The translations under genes and the position numbers were made by a program. A stretch of 64,000 nucleotides of DNA from Mucilaginibacter rigui. Its GTDB lineage: Bacteria > Bacteroidota > Bacteroidia > Sphingobacteriales > Sphingobacteriaceae. Below the pieces are notes generated by a model that searched no databases, was not told the origin of the DNA, and saw only the letters and a list, made by a program, of their open reading frames with translations. The first letter of the stretch is position 1. Every line of letters starts with the position of its first letter. Below are positions 1 to 8,290 of this stretch, piece after piece. Where the stretch lies: NCBI RefSeq assembly GCF_014773275.1, contig NZ_JACWMW010000001.1, positions 744,001-808,000 on the forward strand, read 5' to 3'.

Positions 1-278
1 AGCTTAGCCAATTCGGTAACCAGCACCAGCGGTGCCGAACGCATATACATTTTGGTGCGGGCGTATATAGCCAGCTTACCCACAAACACCGGGTTACATG
101 CGGCTATCAGTTTTTGCAGGCGCACTAAACGCGCCTCGTCTTTTTCATAAAAAGAGTCATTTAAGCTCCAGGTAACCACCGCGGTGTACAGCTCCATTTC
201 TGGTGACAGCGTAAACGCTTTGGCACCTGCGTAGTTAACGGTCTGGGTTTTTAATTTGCTTAACAGGTTAAATTTCAT
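1..278 (-). CDS. TROVE-domain (Ro60/Rsr-like) RNA-binding protein, N-terminal part
   Basis: The gene runs off the left edge; 92 N-terminal residues are visible, starting MKFNLLSKLK. The pattern NYAGAKAFTLSPEMELYTAV, a block on loss of activity (LNDSFYEKDEARL), and KLAIYARTKMYMRSAPLVLV match the start of bacterial TROVE/Ro60 proteins. These form a ring that binds misfolded and Y-like RNAs and are linked to RNA quality control under stress. An AGGAGG ribosome site lies at 285-290, a good distance from the ATG, which is unusual in a genome with weak ribosome sites. A possible -7 box, TTTATTTG, lies on the minus strand at 308-315. Family assignment is from motif recognition; the vWA-like C-terminus is outside the window. 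Confidence 0.85.
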   Translation of the reverse strand, partial: MKFNLLSKLKTQTVNYAGAKAFTLSPEMELYTAVVTWSLNDSFYEKDEARLVRLQKLIAACNPVFVGKLAIYARTKMYMRSAPLVLVTELAK

Positions 279-629
279 TATGAACCTCCTTTTCTTTAAT
301 GTTGATACAAATAAATCGGGGCACTGCGCAGTGTATTTGCGCAGCTGAAATTATTTTGAAAAAAGTTTAAATACTCGTTCATTTTTTGGCGCATTCATTA
401 TTATCAGCAAAGTGGGAGAAGGAAACTGGTACGTTTTACTCGATAAGAGTAATTAATTTATTATTTTACTAAAGATGTTAGTAGCCATTGCTTGTCGTGT
501 AAAACTTCGATTATTCCATTATTGTTTATTCGTATCTTAGAGTTATTAAAATTATTCATTATAAACTAGTTACAGCGCTATGGGGTAATGCCAAATATAT
601 TGGCAACGTAACAATATCTAGGTAAAAGC
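279..629. promoter_or_regulatory. Divergent intergenic region with two palindromes
   Basis: This AT-rich gap of 351 bases separates the TROVE gene from the unknown gene at 630. It holds the perfect palindrome CACTGCGCAGTG (322-333), close to the putative TROVE promoter, and TGCCAA-N5-TTGGCA (589-605), 24 nt before the ATG at 630. The second is placed like an operator. Bacterial Ro genes often have a Y-RNA gene next to them; I could not recognise one here, but a structure search would be needed to exclude it. Confidence 0.4.
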
Positions 630-1355
630 ATGAGTGAAGTTGAACAGGAAGTCAAGGTAAAAAAAGCTGTTAAAGAACCGCGGATATCTTTGACAATGAT
701 TTCGCGATATATCGTCGCATCCGAAAGAGTTAAATTGAGTATTTTAAAGAAATGCAAATATCCGTCTAATTATATACCCAAATTTTATGAAATGGCTAGG
801 AAACTGGTTTGTGAAATATTCGAGGGGAATTTTGTGGATGGACATGAATTGTATTTTGAAATTTTTAAACAGCAGGCAGAAACCTATCGTAAGGAGGCTA
901 AAGCGTATGCTGAAAATAGGGATGATTATAAAAACCGGATTTATTCTGCTAAAGGTTTAGATGCCATTATCGCTATGTCATATCTTCTTACACCAATATT
1001 GGAAAGACACACCCTCGAAAATAATCTTCACCGCAGAAGAAACAAGATTGTGAACAATGATGTCAGTATTGGTGCCGTGTCAGATATACTGCTTTTAGAT
1101 CAAGCAGGTATTAAACAAGTTGGCTTTTTAAAATTCAATTTCGAATCGAATAAATTGAAAAGAGAAGAAGCAGAAGCTAAATTATTTGTATTGAAAAAAT
1201 TTTATGAGCAAAAAGGATTGAAGCTGGATCCAAAGAGCTGTATTTTGGTTGATGTGATTGCTTGGCGAACCTATTCGGTGGCCGATGTCGCTGATGCGGA
1301 AATCCAAATCAATCAAGCGACTTTAACAATAAGGGAGAGCTGGGATTTGATATAA
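630..1355 (+). CDS. Hypothetical protein, AT-rich, possibly nuclease-like
   Basis: I do not recognise this 241-residue soluble protein. The N-terminal 140 residues look helical and charged. A predicted alpha/beta core follows: VSIGAVSDILLLD (about 145-157), VGFLKFNF (164-171), a helix rich in Lys and Glu, then ILVDVIAWRTY (205-215). The order of an Asp-ending strand followed by a strand with a central Lys (K168) recalls PD-(D/E)xK-like folds, but the usual Glu before the Lys is absent, so this is only a suggestion. Codons are strongly AT-biased compared with the GC-richer cluster that follows, suggesting separate acquisition. A palindrome at 589-605 may regulate it. Confidence 0.7.
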   Translation: MSEVEQEVKVKKAVKEPRISLTMISRYIVASERVKLSILKKCKYPSNYIPKFYEMARKLVCEIFEGNFVDGHELYFEIFKQQAETYRKEAKAYAENRDDYKNRIYSAKGLDAIIAMSYLLTPILERHTLENNLHRRRNKIVNNDVSIGAVSDILLLDQAGIKQVGFLKFNFESNKLKREEAEAKLFVLKKFYEQKGLKLDPKSCILVDVIAWRTYSVADVADAEIQINQATLTIRESWDLI

Positions 1356-1574
1356 CACTTTGCCCGTCAAGCGTGCGCGCTTGATCGATGAGGTATAACT
1401 AGTGTCGCTTACTTCCATGGCAAGGGTCCACTTGTGATTAGAGAAATCCGCTTCCGGTACCTCCACATAGGCGCGTAGATGCTTTAAAATAGTGCAGTTT
1501 CAATTGGCTTGGCTGATGCTGATCGCAAATGAAATAACGAAAAGTAAGTATTGTACATACCGCTTGGTCTCTTA
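1356..1574. other. Intergenic region with hairpin and possible gene remnant
   Basis: TCAAGCG-TGCG-CGCTTGA (1367-1384) forms a 7-bp hairpin after the unknown gene; no T-run follows, so it is at most a weak terminator. On the minus strand, 1362-1488 reads open with protein-like composition (for example AYVEVPEADFSNHKW) but has no convincing start and enters the end of the upstream gene, so it may be a decayed gene fragment. I could not assign a family. Confidence 0.3.
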
Positions 1575-1640
1575 ATGACAGCCGTCATATTTTTCGCGAC
1601 CGCTTGTCATTGTCCAGTTCAGTTATTTATAAAATATTTG
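1575..1640 (+). promoter_or_regulatory. FNR-like site plus -7 box, 44-nt spacing (usp promoter)
   Basis: The palindrome ATGAC-AGCC-GTCAT (1575-1588) is followed after exactly 44 nt by AATATTTG (1633-1640), a near match to the Bacteroidota -7 box TAnnTTTG. A further GTCAT half-site at 1606-1610 lies exactly 22 nt before the same box, but its left partner is degenerate. The spacing equals that seen upstream of ccoNO, the D-lactate dehydrogenase gene and others in this window. The predicted transcript start falls on or within a few bases of the ATG at 1644, which would make this message leaderless or nearly so. Confidence 0.65.
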
Positions 1641-1643
1641 ATC

Positions 1644-2480
1644 ATGAAAAAAATAAGCGCGGTATTTAACGGATTAAAGTTTTCAGACAGCACGCTGGCC
1701 TACGCGATCAAACTCGCGGAAAGCAGTAAGGCTTTGTTATCCGGCGTTTTCCTGGAATCGTTTCTCTATAACAGTTATGGACTAGCTGATCTGGTTGGAA
1801 AGCATGGGCTGTCGCAGGTAAAGATGAAACACCTATTGGAAAAAGATAAAGCTACGCGTATGAAAGCCGCCGATATATTTGAACGGGCCTGTAAAAAAGC
1901 GCAGTTGAACTATACCATTCATCATGCCCCAAGTTTTTCGGGGCAGGGAGTATTAAAAGAAAGCATTTACAGCGATCTGCTGCTGATCAGCTCGGCGGAG
2001 ACCTTCAGCCATTTGCCGGAACAGCCGCCCACCCGTTTTATCCGCGAATTACTCGCCGCTACACAATGCCCGGTTTTAATCATTCCTAAGAAATATCAGG
2101 ACATAGAAAAAGTGGCCTTGCTCTACGATGGTAAGCCGGCGGCGGTTTACGCGATCAAGCAATTCAACTATATGATGCCCTGGCTGCGTAGCAAACCCGT
2201 TGAGGTAGTTTCCGTTTTCGATACCCAAGCCCCCGCAGAACTGCCCAATGAGCAACTGGTCAGTGAATTTATCGCCTGTCACTACCCGGCAGCAACTTAT
2301 ACGCTGTTAAACGGGGACCCGGAAGAAGAGCTGCCAATCTACCTTAAAACTAATGCCCAAAACAGCCTGGTTGTTTTAGGGGCTTACCAGCGCGGTAACG
2401 TTTCCCGCTGGTTCAGGTCCAGCATGGCCGACAGGCTCATGAAAGCTATTGATTCGCCCTTGTTCATCGCCCACCACTAA
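1644..2480 (+). CDS. Universal stress protein, tandem UspA domains
   Basis: A cytoplasmic protein of 278 residues with two UspA-like halves of about 140 residues, as is common in Bacteroidota. The N-terminal half starts MKKISAVFNGLKFSDSTLAYA, a typical first strand and helix. The second half ends with a VVLGAYQRGNVSRWFRSS stretch corresponding to the nucleotide-binding loop region and a final PLFIAH strand. The start at 1644 is preferred over an upstream in-frame ATG at 1551, because the intervening sequence carries the regulatory palindrome and does not look like Usp. It is the first gene of a run with the second Usp (10-nt gap) and a P-type ATPase. Confidence 0.9.
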   Translation: MKKISAVFNGLKFSDSTLAYAIKLAESSKALLSGVFLESFLYNSYGLADLVGKHGLSQVKMKHLLEKDKATRMKAADIFERACKKAQLNYTIHHAPSFSGQGVLKESIYSDLLLISSAETFSHLPEQPPTRFIRELLAATQCPVLIIPKKYQDIEKVALLYDGKPAAVYAIKQFNYMMPWLRSKPVEVVSVFDTQAPAELPNEQLVSEFIACHYPAATYTLLNGDPEEELPIYLKTNAQNSLVVLGAYQRGNVSRWFRSSMADRLMKAIDSPLFIAHH

Positions 2481-2490
2481 TCTTAAACTC

Positions 2491-3333
2491 ATGGAAAAAA
2501 TTCTTGTGACCACCGACATGTCCGTTAATTCAAAAGCCGCTATCCGTTTTGCCATTAAACTTTGCAAACAACGCAATGCGGAATTAATAATTCTGCATGT
2601 TTACCACCTTTTAAAGCCCTTCAAATGGAGCGAACAGGCCTTTACGGTGTATACCGATACTTTTAAAGAAAAAACAGCAAAAGAATTAACAGCATTTATC
2701 GCCGGCATCTATCAGGATATCCATGAACCCGAAATTAACCATCAATTGGTACTGGCATCAAATACCGATGTAGTGGATGGGATAATAGCTTATGCTAACA
2801 AGCATAACTGTTCTTATATCTGTATCAGTACCCGTGGTGCCGGTAACCTTACAAAAATATTCGGTACACATACTGCTAAACTGATCAACACTTCAGAGGT
2901 GCCGGTTTTATGTATACCAAGTTCTTATCATTTAAAGGAATTAACCCACGTTCTCTACGCATCGGATATGACCGATTATGAAAACGAACTCAAAAAGGTC
3001 GTTGACTTTGCAAGGCCTATTCAGGCCACGGTGGCGATGATGCATATTTCTTACCCCTACGAATTTACTTATGACCGGGAACTGGCGGAAGCCTCACTGC
3101 GGCAAAAGGCGGATTACCAGGTGAGTCTGCTAACCCCCGAACGGGATATTACCCGGACATTACTGGAGGATATCGACCGGGCGATCAAATCGACCAAGCC
3201 TTCGCTAGTGGTTTTGTTTAACCATCAATCGAGATCGTTTTTCGAAAAATTGTTCTTCCCTTCCAATGCCGAGGAATATTCTTTTTACGGCAAGATCCCC
3301 TTGCTGACCTTTAATAAACGGGAAGGAAAATAA
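2491..3333 (+). CDS. Universal stress protein, tandem UspA domains
   Basis: A 280-residue protein starting MEKILVTTDMSVNSKAAIRFA, with an intact first-domain ATP-loop-like segment (ISTRGAGNLTKIFGTHTAKL followed by SEVPVLCIP, about residues 110-140). The second domain (VLYASDMTDYENELKKVVDFA onward) is less conserved. Such proteins bind nucleotides and protect cells during growth arrest or low energy. I use the ATG at 2491 since the in-frame ATG at 2449 lies inside the preceding usp gene. The stop codon abuts the ATG of the ATPase gene (3334) with no gap, so translation is probably coupled. Confidence 0.92.
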   Translation: MEKILVTTDMSVNSKAAIRFAIKLCKQRNAELIILHVYHLLKPFKWSEQAFTVYTDTFKEKTAKELTAFIAGIYQDIHEPEINHQLVLASNTDVVDGIIAYANKHNCSYICISTRGAGNLTKIFGTHTAKLINTSEVPVLCIPSSYHLKELTHVLYASDMTDYENELKKVVDFARPIQATVAMMHISYPYEFTYDRELAEASLRQKADYQVSLLTPERDITRTLLEDIDRAIKSTKPSLVVLFNHQSRSFFEKLFFPSNAEEYSFYGKIPLLTFNKREGK

Positions 3334-5997
3334 ATGAGATATCCGCTGGATTATCCTTTTTCATTGCCTGCAGAGGAGGTGGTCAGGCTGTTAGCTACCC
3401 ACAGCGATCAAGGTATTTCCGGTACGGAGGCCCAAAGGCGCAGCAAAACCTATGGGCCTAATATTTACCCGGCACAGCCGCCCAAAAGCCCCTGGCTGAT
3501 CTTGCTGGCGCAGTTCAGGAGCCCCATCGTTTACCTGCTGTTTTTTGGCGCAATCGTTTCCCTTTACTTTAAGGATTTGTTAGAGACCATAGCCATCCTG
3601 GCGGTTATCGTCATTAATGCGCTGATCGGCTTTTTTATGGAAATGCAGGCACGCAGTTCCATGAACGCACTGAAGAAAATGGAAGTGATCCTGGCGAACG
3701 TGATCCGTGACGGTGAAGTGCAACAGGTGCCCGCCGAAGTCCTGGTTCCCGGCGATCTGGTCCCGCTGGAGGCCGGAGATATCATTCCCGCAGATGGTCG
3801 CTTAATAACCGTCCACCGCTTGCAGTGCGACGAATCCTCCCTGACCGGAGAATCCCTCCCGGTTGAGAAGACGACCGAAGCATTGCCTCCGGATACTATT
3901 ATTGGCGACCGGCATAATATGGTTTTCAAGGGCGCCGCGGTCATTAACGGGAACGGGAAAATGATCATCACTGGCATTGGTACCCATACGCAGTTAGGTG
4001 CGATCACCACGCTGGTGGAAAGTTCAGCCGAAACGGTTACACCGCTGGATAAAAAGCTGAACCTGCTCAGCCGGAAACTAATCTGGGTGACCCTGGCGAT
4101 GACCGCGATCTTTTCAGTAACAGGATTTATACAAGGCAAAGCGCTGCTGACCATTATCGAAACCTCCATTGCGCTGGCGGTAGCCGCCATACCCGAAGGC
4201 TTGCCGGTCGTTGCCACGGTGGCCTTGGCTTACGGGATGTTGCTGATGGGCAGGCGCAATGCCATCGTTAAGCAATTATCATCCGTAGAAACGCTGGGCA
4301 GCACGGGTGTGATCCTGACCGATAAGACCGGCACCCTGACCGAAAACAAAATTCAGGCGGACACTTTCGCCTTCCCGGCAGAAAGTGTCCGGGTGCATAT
4401 CGAAAACAACCGTTTAAAGTTTCCGGGCGGCCCTGTCAGGCAAGGCACTGAAAACCTGGAAAAACTCTTATTGGCCGGGCTGCTTTGCAATAATGCCAGT
4501 GAAACAGCCGGGGATCCTGTAGAAGTGGCTCTAATACAGATGGCCGCTGCCGCGGATCTGGATATCCTTGTATTGACAAGCGAGTATGAACGTGTCGCTG
4601 AAATCCCTTTCAGCTCTGAACTGATGATGATGGGCACCCTGCACCGAACCTCATCCGGTTATTTTACCGCTGCTAAAGGCTCAGTCGAGCGGTTGCTCGA
4701 AAGGTGCGCAAAGCTACAATCGGGTAAACTGATCAAAGATCTGGATGCCCGATCCCGGGAGGCATTGCTCTTAAAAGCTGAAAAAATGGCGGCCAGCGGG
4801 TTACGGGTGCTCGCGTTCGCTTATCACACCGGTAAGCCAGCTGACCCGCAGGACCTTTTAAATGGCCTCATTTATATCGGGATGGCCGGTTTTATGGACC
4901 CGCCGCGGTTGGATATCAAAGGCGCTATATTTAACTGCCGCCAGGCGGGCATCAAGGTGGTTATGATTACCGGCGATCATCCGCAAACCGCGCTGAACAT
5001 TGCCCGCAAGGTTGGCCTGATCGATGAAACTGATAAGGCGGTGATTACCGGAAAGGAACTGCCTCCTGCCGGAGCACTGACACCGGCCTGGCGGCAGCGG
5101 ATTTTGGATACCGCCGTTTTTGCAAGGACCTCGCCAGCGCAAAAACTAGAGATTGCAGAAGTATTCCAACAGGCGGGCGCCATCGTAGCAATGACAGGCG
5201 ACGGGATCAACGATGCGCCCGCGTTAAAGAAAGCAGATGTTGGTATAGCCATGGGCATCAGGGGGACCCAGGTGGCGAAAGAGACGGCTAATATCATCTT
5301 AAAGGATGATTCTTTTACCTCCATTGCCCGTGCGGTGGCGCATGGCAGGGAGATCTTTCAGAATATTAAAAAGTTCGTGGTGTACCTGGTATCCTGTAAC
5401 CTGAGCGAGATCGTCATTGTGACGCTGTTGGGGATGATTATGCCAGGCGCTACCTTACTGCCGCTCCAGATCCTCTTCCTGAACATGGTAACCGATATCT
5501 TTCCGGCACTGGCGCTGGGTTTAGGCACCGGTGACCTGACGGTCATGCTCCGGCCGCCAAGAGACCCTGCCGAACCCATGGTAACAGGCAGTGACTGGGT
5601 GCGCATGGCGTTTTATTCAGCTTCCATCACCGCTGCCGTGATCATCGCGGTCACCTACAGCAAAACCGTACTGCACAGTGATGACCTTACCTGTAATCAT
5701 ATCGCTTTTATCACGCTGACCTTTGCGCAGTTATTCCATGTGTTCAATATGTCATCGCCGGGCTCCGGCTTTTTAACCAACGAAATTACCAGGAACAAAT
5801 GGGTATGGATGGCGGTCATGATCTGCAGCGGCCTCATCCTGCTGGTTTTCGCTGTGCCCGGCCTGCGCCTGGTTTTAGGGCTTTCGGTAATTCCGCTTAA
5901 CTTGTGGTTGGTTGCTGTGTCCATCAGCCTGCTGCCACTGATTATTTTCCAATTTTACAAAATCTTTAAAAAGAAGGAAAGCCTGCCAACAGCCTAA
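3334..5997 (+). CDS. P2-type cation-transporting ATPase, calcium-pump-like
   Basis: An 887-residue P-type ATPase with an N-terminal cation ATPase domain, actuator loop TGES (about 171-174), phosphorylation site DKTGTLT (330-336), and hinge motif GDGINDAPALKKADVG (about 620). Ligand positions known from SERCA are kept: PEGLP in TM4 (287-291), an N-x2-E pair in TM5 (CNLSE, about 688) and NMVTD in TM6 (about 717). This favours calcium over proton or Na/K transport; direction and ion are inferred. It is the third gene of the usp-usp-ATPase run and overlaps the convergent AI-2E gene by 4 nt. Ion pumping in stress-exposed cells is the likely role. Confidence 0.93.
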   Translation: MRYPLDYPFSLPAEEVVRLLATHSDQGISGTEAQRRSKTYGPNIYPAQPPKSPWLILLAQFRSPIVYLLFFGAIVSLYFKDLLETIAILAVIVINALIGFFMEMQARSSMNALKKMEVILANVIRDGEVQQVPAEVLVPGDLVPLEAGDIIPADGRLITVHRLQCDESSLTGESLPVEKTTEALPPDTIIGDRHNMVFKGAAVINGNGKMIITGIGTHTQLGAITTLVESSAETVTPLDKKLNLLSRKLIWVTLAMTAIFSVTGFIQGKALLTIIETSIALAVAAIPEGLPVVATVALAYGMLLMGRRNAIVKQLSSVETLGSTGVILTDKTGTLTENKIQADTFAFPAESVRVHIENNRLKFPGGPVRQGTENLEKLLLAGLLCNNASETAGDPVEVALIQMAAAADLDILVLTSEYERVAEIPFSSELMMMGTLHRTSSGYFTAAKGSVERLLERCAKLQSGKLIKDLDARSREALLLKAEKMAASGLRVLAFAYHTGKPADPQDLLNGLIYIGMAGFMDPPRLDIKGAIFNCRQAGIKVVMITGDHPQTALNIARKVGLIDETDKAVITGKELPPAGALTPAWRQRILDTAVFARTSPAQKLEIAEVFQQAGAIVAMTGDGINDAPALKKADVGIAMGIRGTQVAKETANIILKDDSFTSIARAVAHGREIFQNIKKFVVYLVSCNLSEIVIVTLLGMIMPGATLLPLQILFLNMVTDIFPALALGLGTGDLTVMLRPPRDPAEPMVTGSDWVRMAFYSASITAAVIIAVTYSKTVLHSDDLTCNHIAFITLTFAQLFHVFNMSSPGSGFLTNEITRNKWVWMAVMICSGLILLVFAVPGLRLVLGLSVIPLNLWLVAVSISLLPLIIFQFYKIFKKKESLPTA

Positions 5998-7067
5998 ATT
6001 TCCAGCTGGCTTTTTGATGGACGGTCGTCGCCTAAAAGGACGCCCCATTGCTTATAATTTTCGGTGTGGTCAAATACGAGCTTTAAAATGGATAGCAAAG
6101 GCATCGCCAGGAACATGCCCGAGAGACCGGCCATAGCCCCGCCGGCGATAATGCCAACGATAGAAACCAGCGGGTTAATCCTGACCTGTGAACCCACGAT
6201 ACGCGGCATCAAAATATTATTGTCCAGGAACTGCACAACCGTGATCGTGGCCAGCACGATCAGGACATCCGCCAGGCTTTCTGAGGACGCCAGCGTCAGC
6301 ATGATGCCCAGGATATTACCGATCAGGGCGCCCAGGTAAGGAATGAGGTTCAGAAAAGCAAAGATGATCCCGATCAGCAAGGCATTCTGTATACCAAACA
6401 GCCACAAGCCGCCGCTTAAAAGGATGATGATATAGGTAATCTGTATCAGCAGGCCGATCAGGTAGTTTTTAACCATCACTTCGGTCTGCCGGATGACCTC
6501 TTCGACTTGCAGGTGCTGGTTTTTGGGGAACCACATCAGCGTGAACCGGATAAAAAGGTTCCGGTACAGCATAATAAAATAGATATAAATGGGCAACAGG
6601 CCCACAAAGATGATGATACCCGACAAAGACCCCGCTGCACCGCTCAGAACGCCGCCCAGGGAACTGAAGAGTTTTTTACTCTCCGTATTGATGAATTTTA
6701 CCTGCTCTGCCGGAGAATAGCCAAAAGACCGGCTGATCCAGATACTCAGGTTATCCAGGTGTTTGGCTACGGTATGCTGTATCTTCGGGAAATCATCCAG
6801 AAGGGCACTAACCTGGCTGGAGAACAGCCATATCAGCAGGCCTACGACGATGGTCAATAATAAGATCGGCAAAAAGACCGCGATCACTTCAGGAACTTTG
6901 ATCTTCCGGAAAAAGCGGAATACCGGCAAAAGCACCAGGCTGAAAAAGAAAGCCATTAACAAAGGCATGATGATCGTGCGCCCGGCTACGACGATCGTTC
7001 CCAGGACGAACAGGCCAATGAGTTCGATGGCCCGCTTTATGGTGGCTGGCATTTCTTTTTCCATCAT
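5994..7067 (-). CDS. AI-2E family transporter
   Basis: A polytopic inner-membrane protein of 357 residues with the AI-2E/PerM layout: two helices at the N-terminus, an extracytoplasmic loop (QVSALLDDFPKIQHTVAKHL), then a cluster of helices. It includes the conserved FLNLIPYLGALIGNILGI segment and the PRIVGSQVRINPLVSIVGI block. Family members export small molecules or act as Na/H antiporters, so the substrate cannot be told from sequence. It is the last gene of a minus-strand run after DUF2231 and CDP-alcohol phosphatidyltransferase genes (3-nt gap) and converges on the P-type ATPase. Confidence 0.93.
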   Translation of the reverse strand: MMEKEMPATIKRAIELIGLFVLGTIVVAGRTIIMPLLMAFFFSLVLLPVFRFFRKIKVPEVIAVFLPILLLTIVVGLLIWLFSSQVSALLDDFPKIQHTVAKHLDNLSIWISRSFGYSPAEQVKFINTESKKLFSSLGGVLSGAAGSLSGIIIFVGLLPIYIYFIMLYRNLFIRFTLMWFPKNQHLQVEEVIRQTEVMVKNYLIGLLIQITYIIILLSGGLWLFGIQNALLIGIIFAFLNLIPYLGALIGNILGIMLTLASSESLADVLIVLATITVVQFLDNNILMPRIVGSQVRINPLVSIVGIIAGGAMAGLSGMFLAMPLLSILKLVFDHTENYKQWGVLLGDDRPSKSQLEI

Positions 7068-7070
7068 CGC

Positions 7071-7685
7071 CTATGCTTTCTGTAAAGCACGTTTTTTAAT
7101 TGCCCAATACAGCCCTTTCACGTCCGTTTCCCAACGGGGAATCACCAGGACGAGCATGATCTCTTCCAATAAATCGAGGATGGTCAGGGCTGATACCGCG
7201 TAGAACAGCGCATAGACCGGTTCAGGCAACCAATAGAAAACTACCAGAAATATAGCCTGGAAAATGGTGACAAATTTGGCCAGGTAGGTATGAAAACTAC
7301 TGATCTTATGATAACGGATCAGTGCAAAACAGATCTGTGTGACAAAGAGTAGGACCTGTATTGCGACCAGTACCAGTTCTTTCCGCAGAAATTCCGGATT
7401 CACCAAAGTTATCCCAATGATTGCTACCGCGATGGTCAGGTCGTCTGAAACTGAATCCAGAATGGAACCGAAGGCGCTGGTCACTTTATACCTGCGGGCC
7501 AAATAGCCGTCAATCGCATCGGTAAGGAAACTTACCACTAACAGCCATTTAAAAACGGCAAGACGGTCATTGAATAATAAGGTTAAAAGTACCGGAGCTG
7601 CCAATAACCTGTAAAAGGTGATCGCATTGACCATATAATAACTGGGTTTATGTATGGGCTTGTTCGGCATGGCTGGTTTAGTCAT
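7071..7685 (-). CDS. CDP-alcohol phosphatidyltransferase
   Basis: A 204-residue integral membrane enzyme of phospholipid head-group transfer. The full CDP-alcohol motif D-x2-DG-x2-AR-x8-G-x3-D-x3-D is present as DAIDGYLARRYKVTSAFG followed by SILDSVSDD. Five to six hydrophobic helices are visible. The acceptor alcohol (glycerol-3-phosphate, serine, inositol) cannot be read from the motif. I chose the ATG at 7685 because AAGG lies just upstream of it; starts at 7700 or 7670 are possible. It overlaps the end of the DUF2231 gene by 8 nt, indicating a shared transcript. Confidence 0.9.
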   Translation of the reverse strand: MTKPAMPNKPIHKPSYYMVNAITFYRLLAAPVLLTLLFNDRLAVFKWLLVVSFLTDAIDGYLARRYKVTSAFGSILDSVSDDLTIAVAIIGITLVNPEFLRKELVLVAIQVLLFVTQICFALIRYHKISSFHTYLAKFVTIFQAIFLVVFYWLPEPVYALFYAVSALTILDLLEEIMLVLVIPRWETDVKGLYWAIKKRALQKA

Positions 7686-8160
7686 TATCCTTGTCATCAC
7701 TTTTCAACGGAGATGTCGTGTTCGTTCCGATTTCGGTATGCCTGATCTGCCCGCCTGAATAGCCTGTCCGGGCGATGAATCCGAAGCTAACTAATGCCGC
7801 GGTCAGTGCAAGCAGTGCGACCGGTCGATTGAACGCAGTGCTTTTGAGTGTAACAAAAAGTCCGATGGCGGCAATACCGCCCGTGATCAATAAGCTGACG
7901 AGCGAAATCAAGGCAGACTCCGCATGTTCTTCGATCACGTTTTTCGATATACCCTGTAAATGTTCGACCGTTTCTTCGGCACCTTCGCCGGTTGCATAAG
8001 CGATACCGGCGCCTATGGCAGAGATAATGAGCAGGTTATAGGCAGCTATCAAAGTCGTATTGCTTTTTCTCCATATCCCATGGGCCAAAACAAAGGCTCC
8101 CAGCACAGCACCGACAATCGGCAGGTGGGTGATCAGCAGATGAATGTGGGTCTGGTTCAT
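7678..8160 (-). CDS. DUF2231-like four-helix membrane protein
   Basis: A 160-residue membrane protein starting with the typical HIHLLITHLPIVGAVLG helix, followed by a helix ending in YATGEGAEETVEHLQGI, then HAESALISLVSLLITGG and a fourth helix. The TGE-A-EE-VEHL signature after helix 2 is characteristic of DUF2231-type proteins, whose function is not established; some contain haem-ligand-like His residues. First gene of the minus-strand stress run. A GATCTTCG box on the minus strand (8176-8183), 44 nt from the palindrome at 8228-8241, could be its promoter. Confidence 0.82.
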   Translation of the reverse strand: MNQTHIHLLITHLPIVGAVLGAFVLAHGIWRKSNTTLIAAYNLLIISAIGAGIAYATGEGAEETVEHLQGISKNVIEEHAESALISLVSLLITGGIAAIGLFVTLKSTAFNRPVALLALTAALVSFGFIARTGYSGGQIRHTEIGTNTTSPLKSDDKDND

Positions 8161-8175
8161 AATATTGTTTTTTAC

Positions 8176-8271
8176 CGAAGATCAATATTTGTGCACGCGG
8201 GGTAAATAATTGTTATCAAGCTAATTAATGATCCTCGTCACTTGTTTTTAGCCATTCAAACGCCAATTTTA
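8176..8271. promoter_or_regulatory. Bidirectional FNR-like promoter region
   Basis: The palindrome ATGAT-CCTC-GTCAC (8228-8241) lies between two divergent units. On the plus strand, CAATTTTA (8264-8271) follows after exactly 22 nt, the same box and spacing as at the L,D-transpeptidase promoter (47268-47311). On the minus strand, a poorer box, GATCTTCG (8183 down to 8176), lies exactly 44 nt away, upstream of the DUF2231 gene. The plus-strand promoter faces the truncated UspA reading frame at 8291. The minus-strand box is weak evidence on its own and rests on the spacing. Confidence 0.55.
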
Positions 8272-8290
8272 GGATCTAAGAAACGCCGCT

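Noticed and set aside
1551..1643. Extension of the first usp gene to the upstream ATG
   Set aside because: The added residues do not fit a Usp start and the DNA carries a regulatory palindrome and -7 box.
3564..4217. A 217-codon minus-strand frame inside the P-type ATPase gene
   Set aside because: It is antisense to a well-conserved coding region (actuator and TM4) and has Ser/Thr-rich low-complexity composition.
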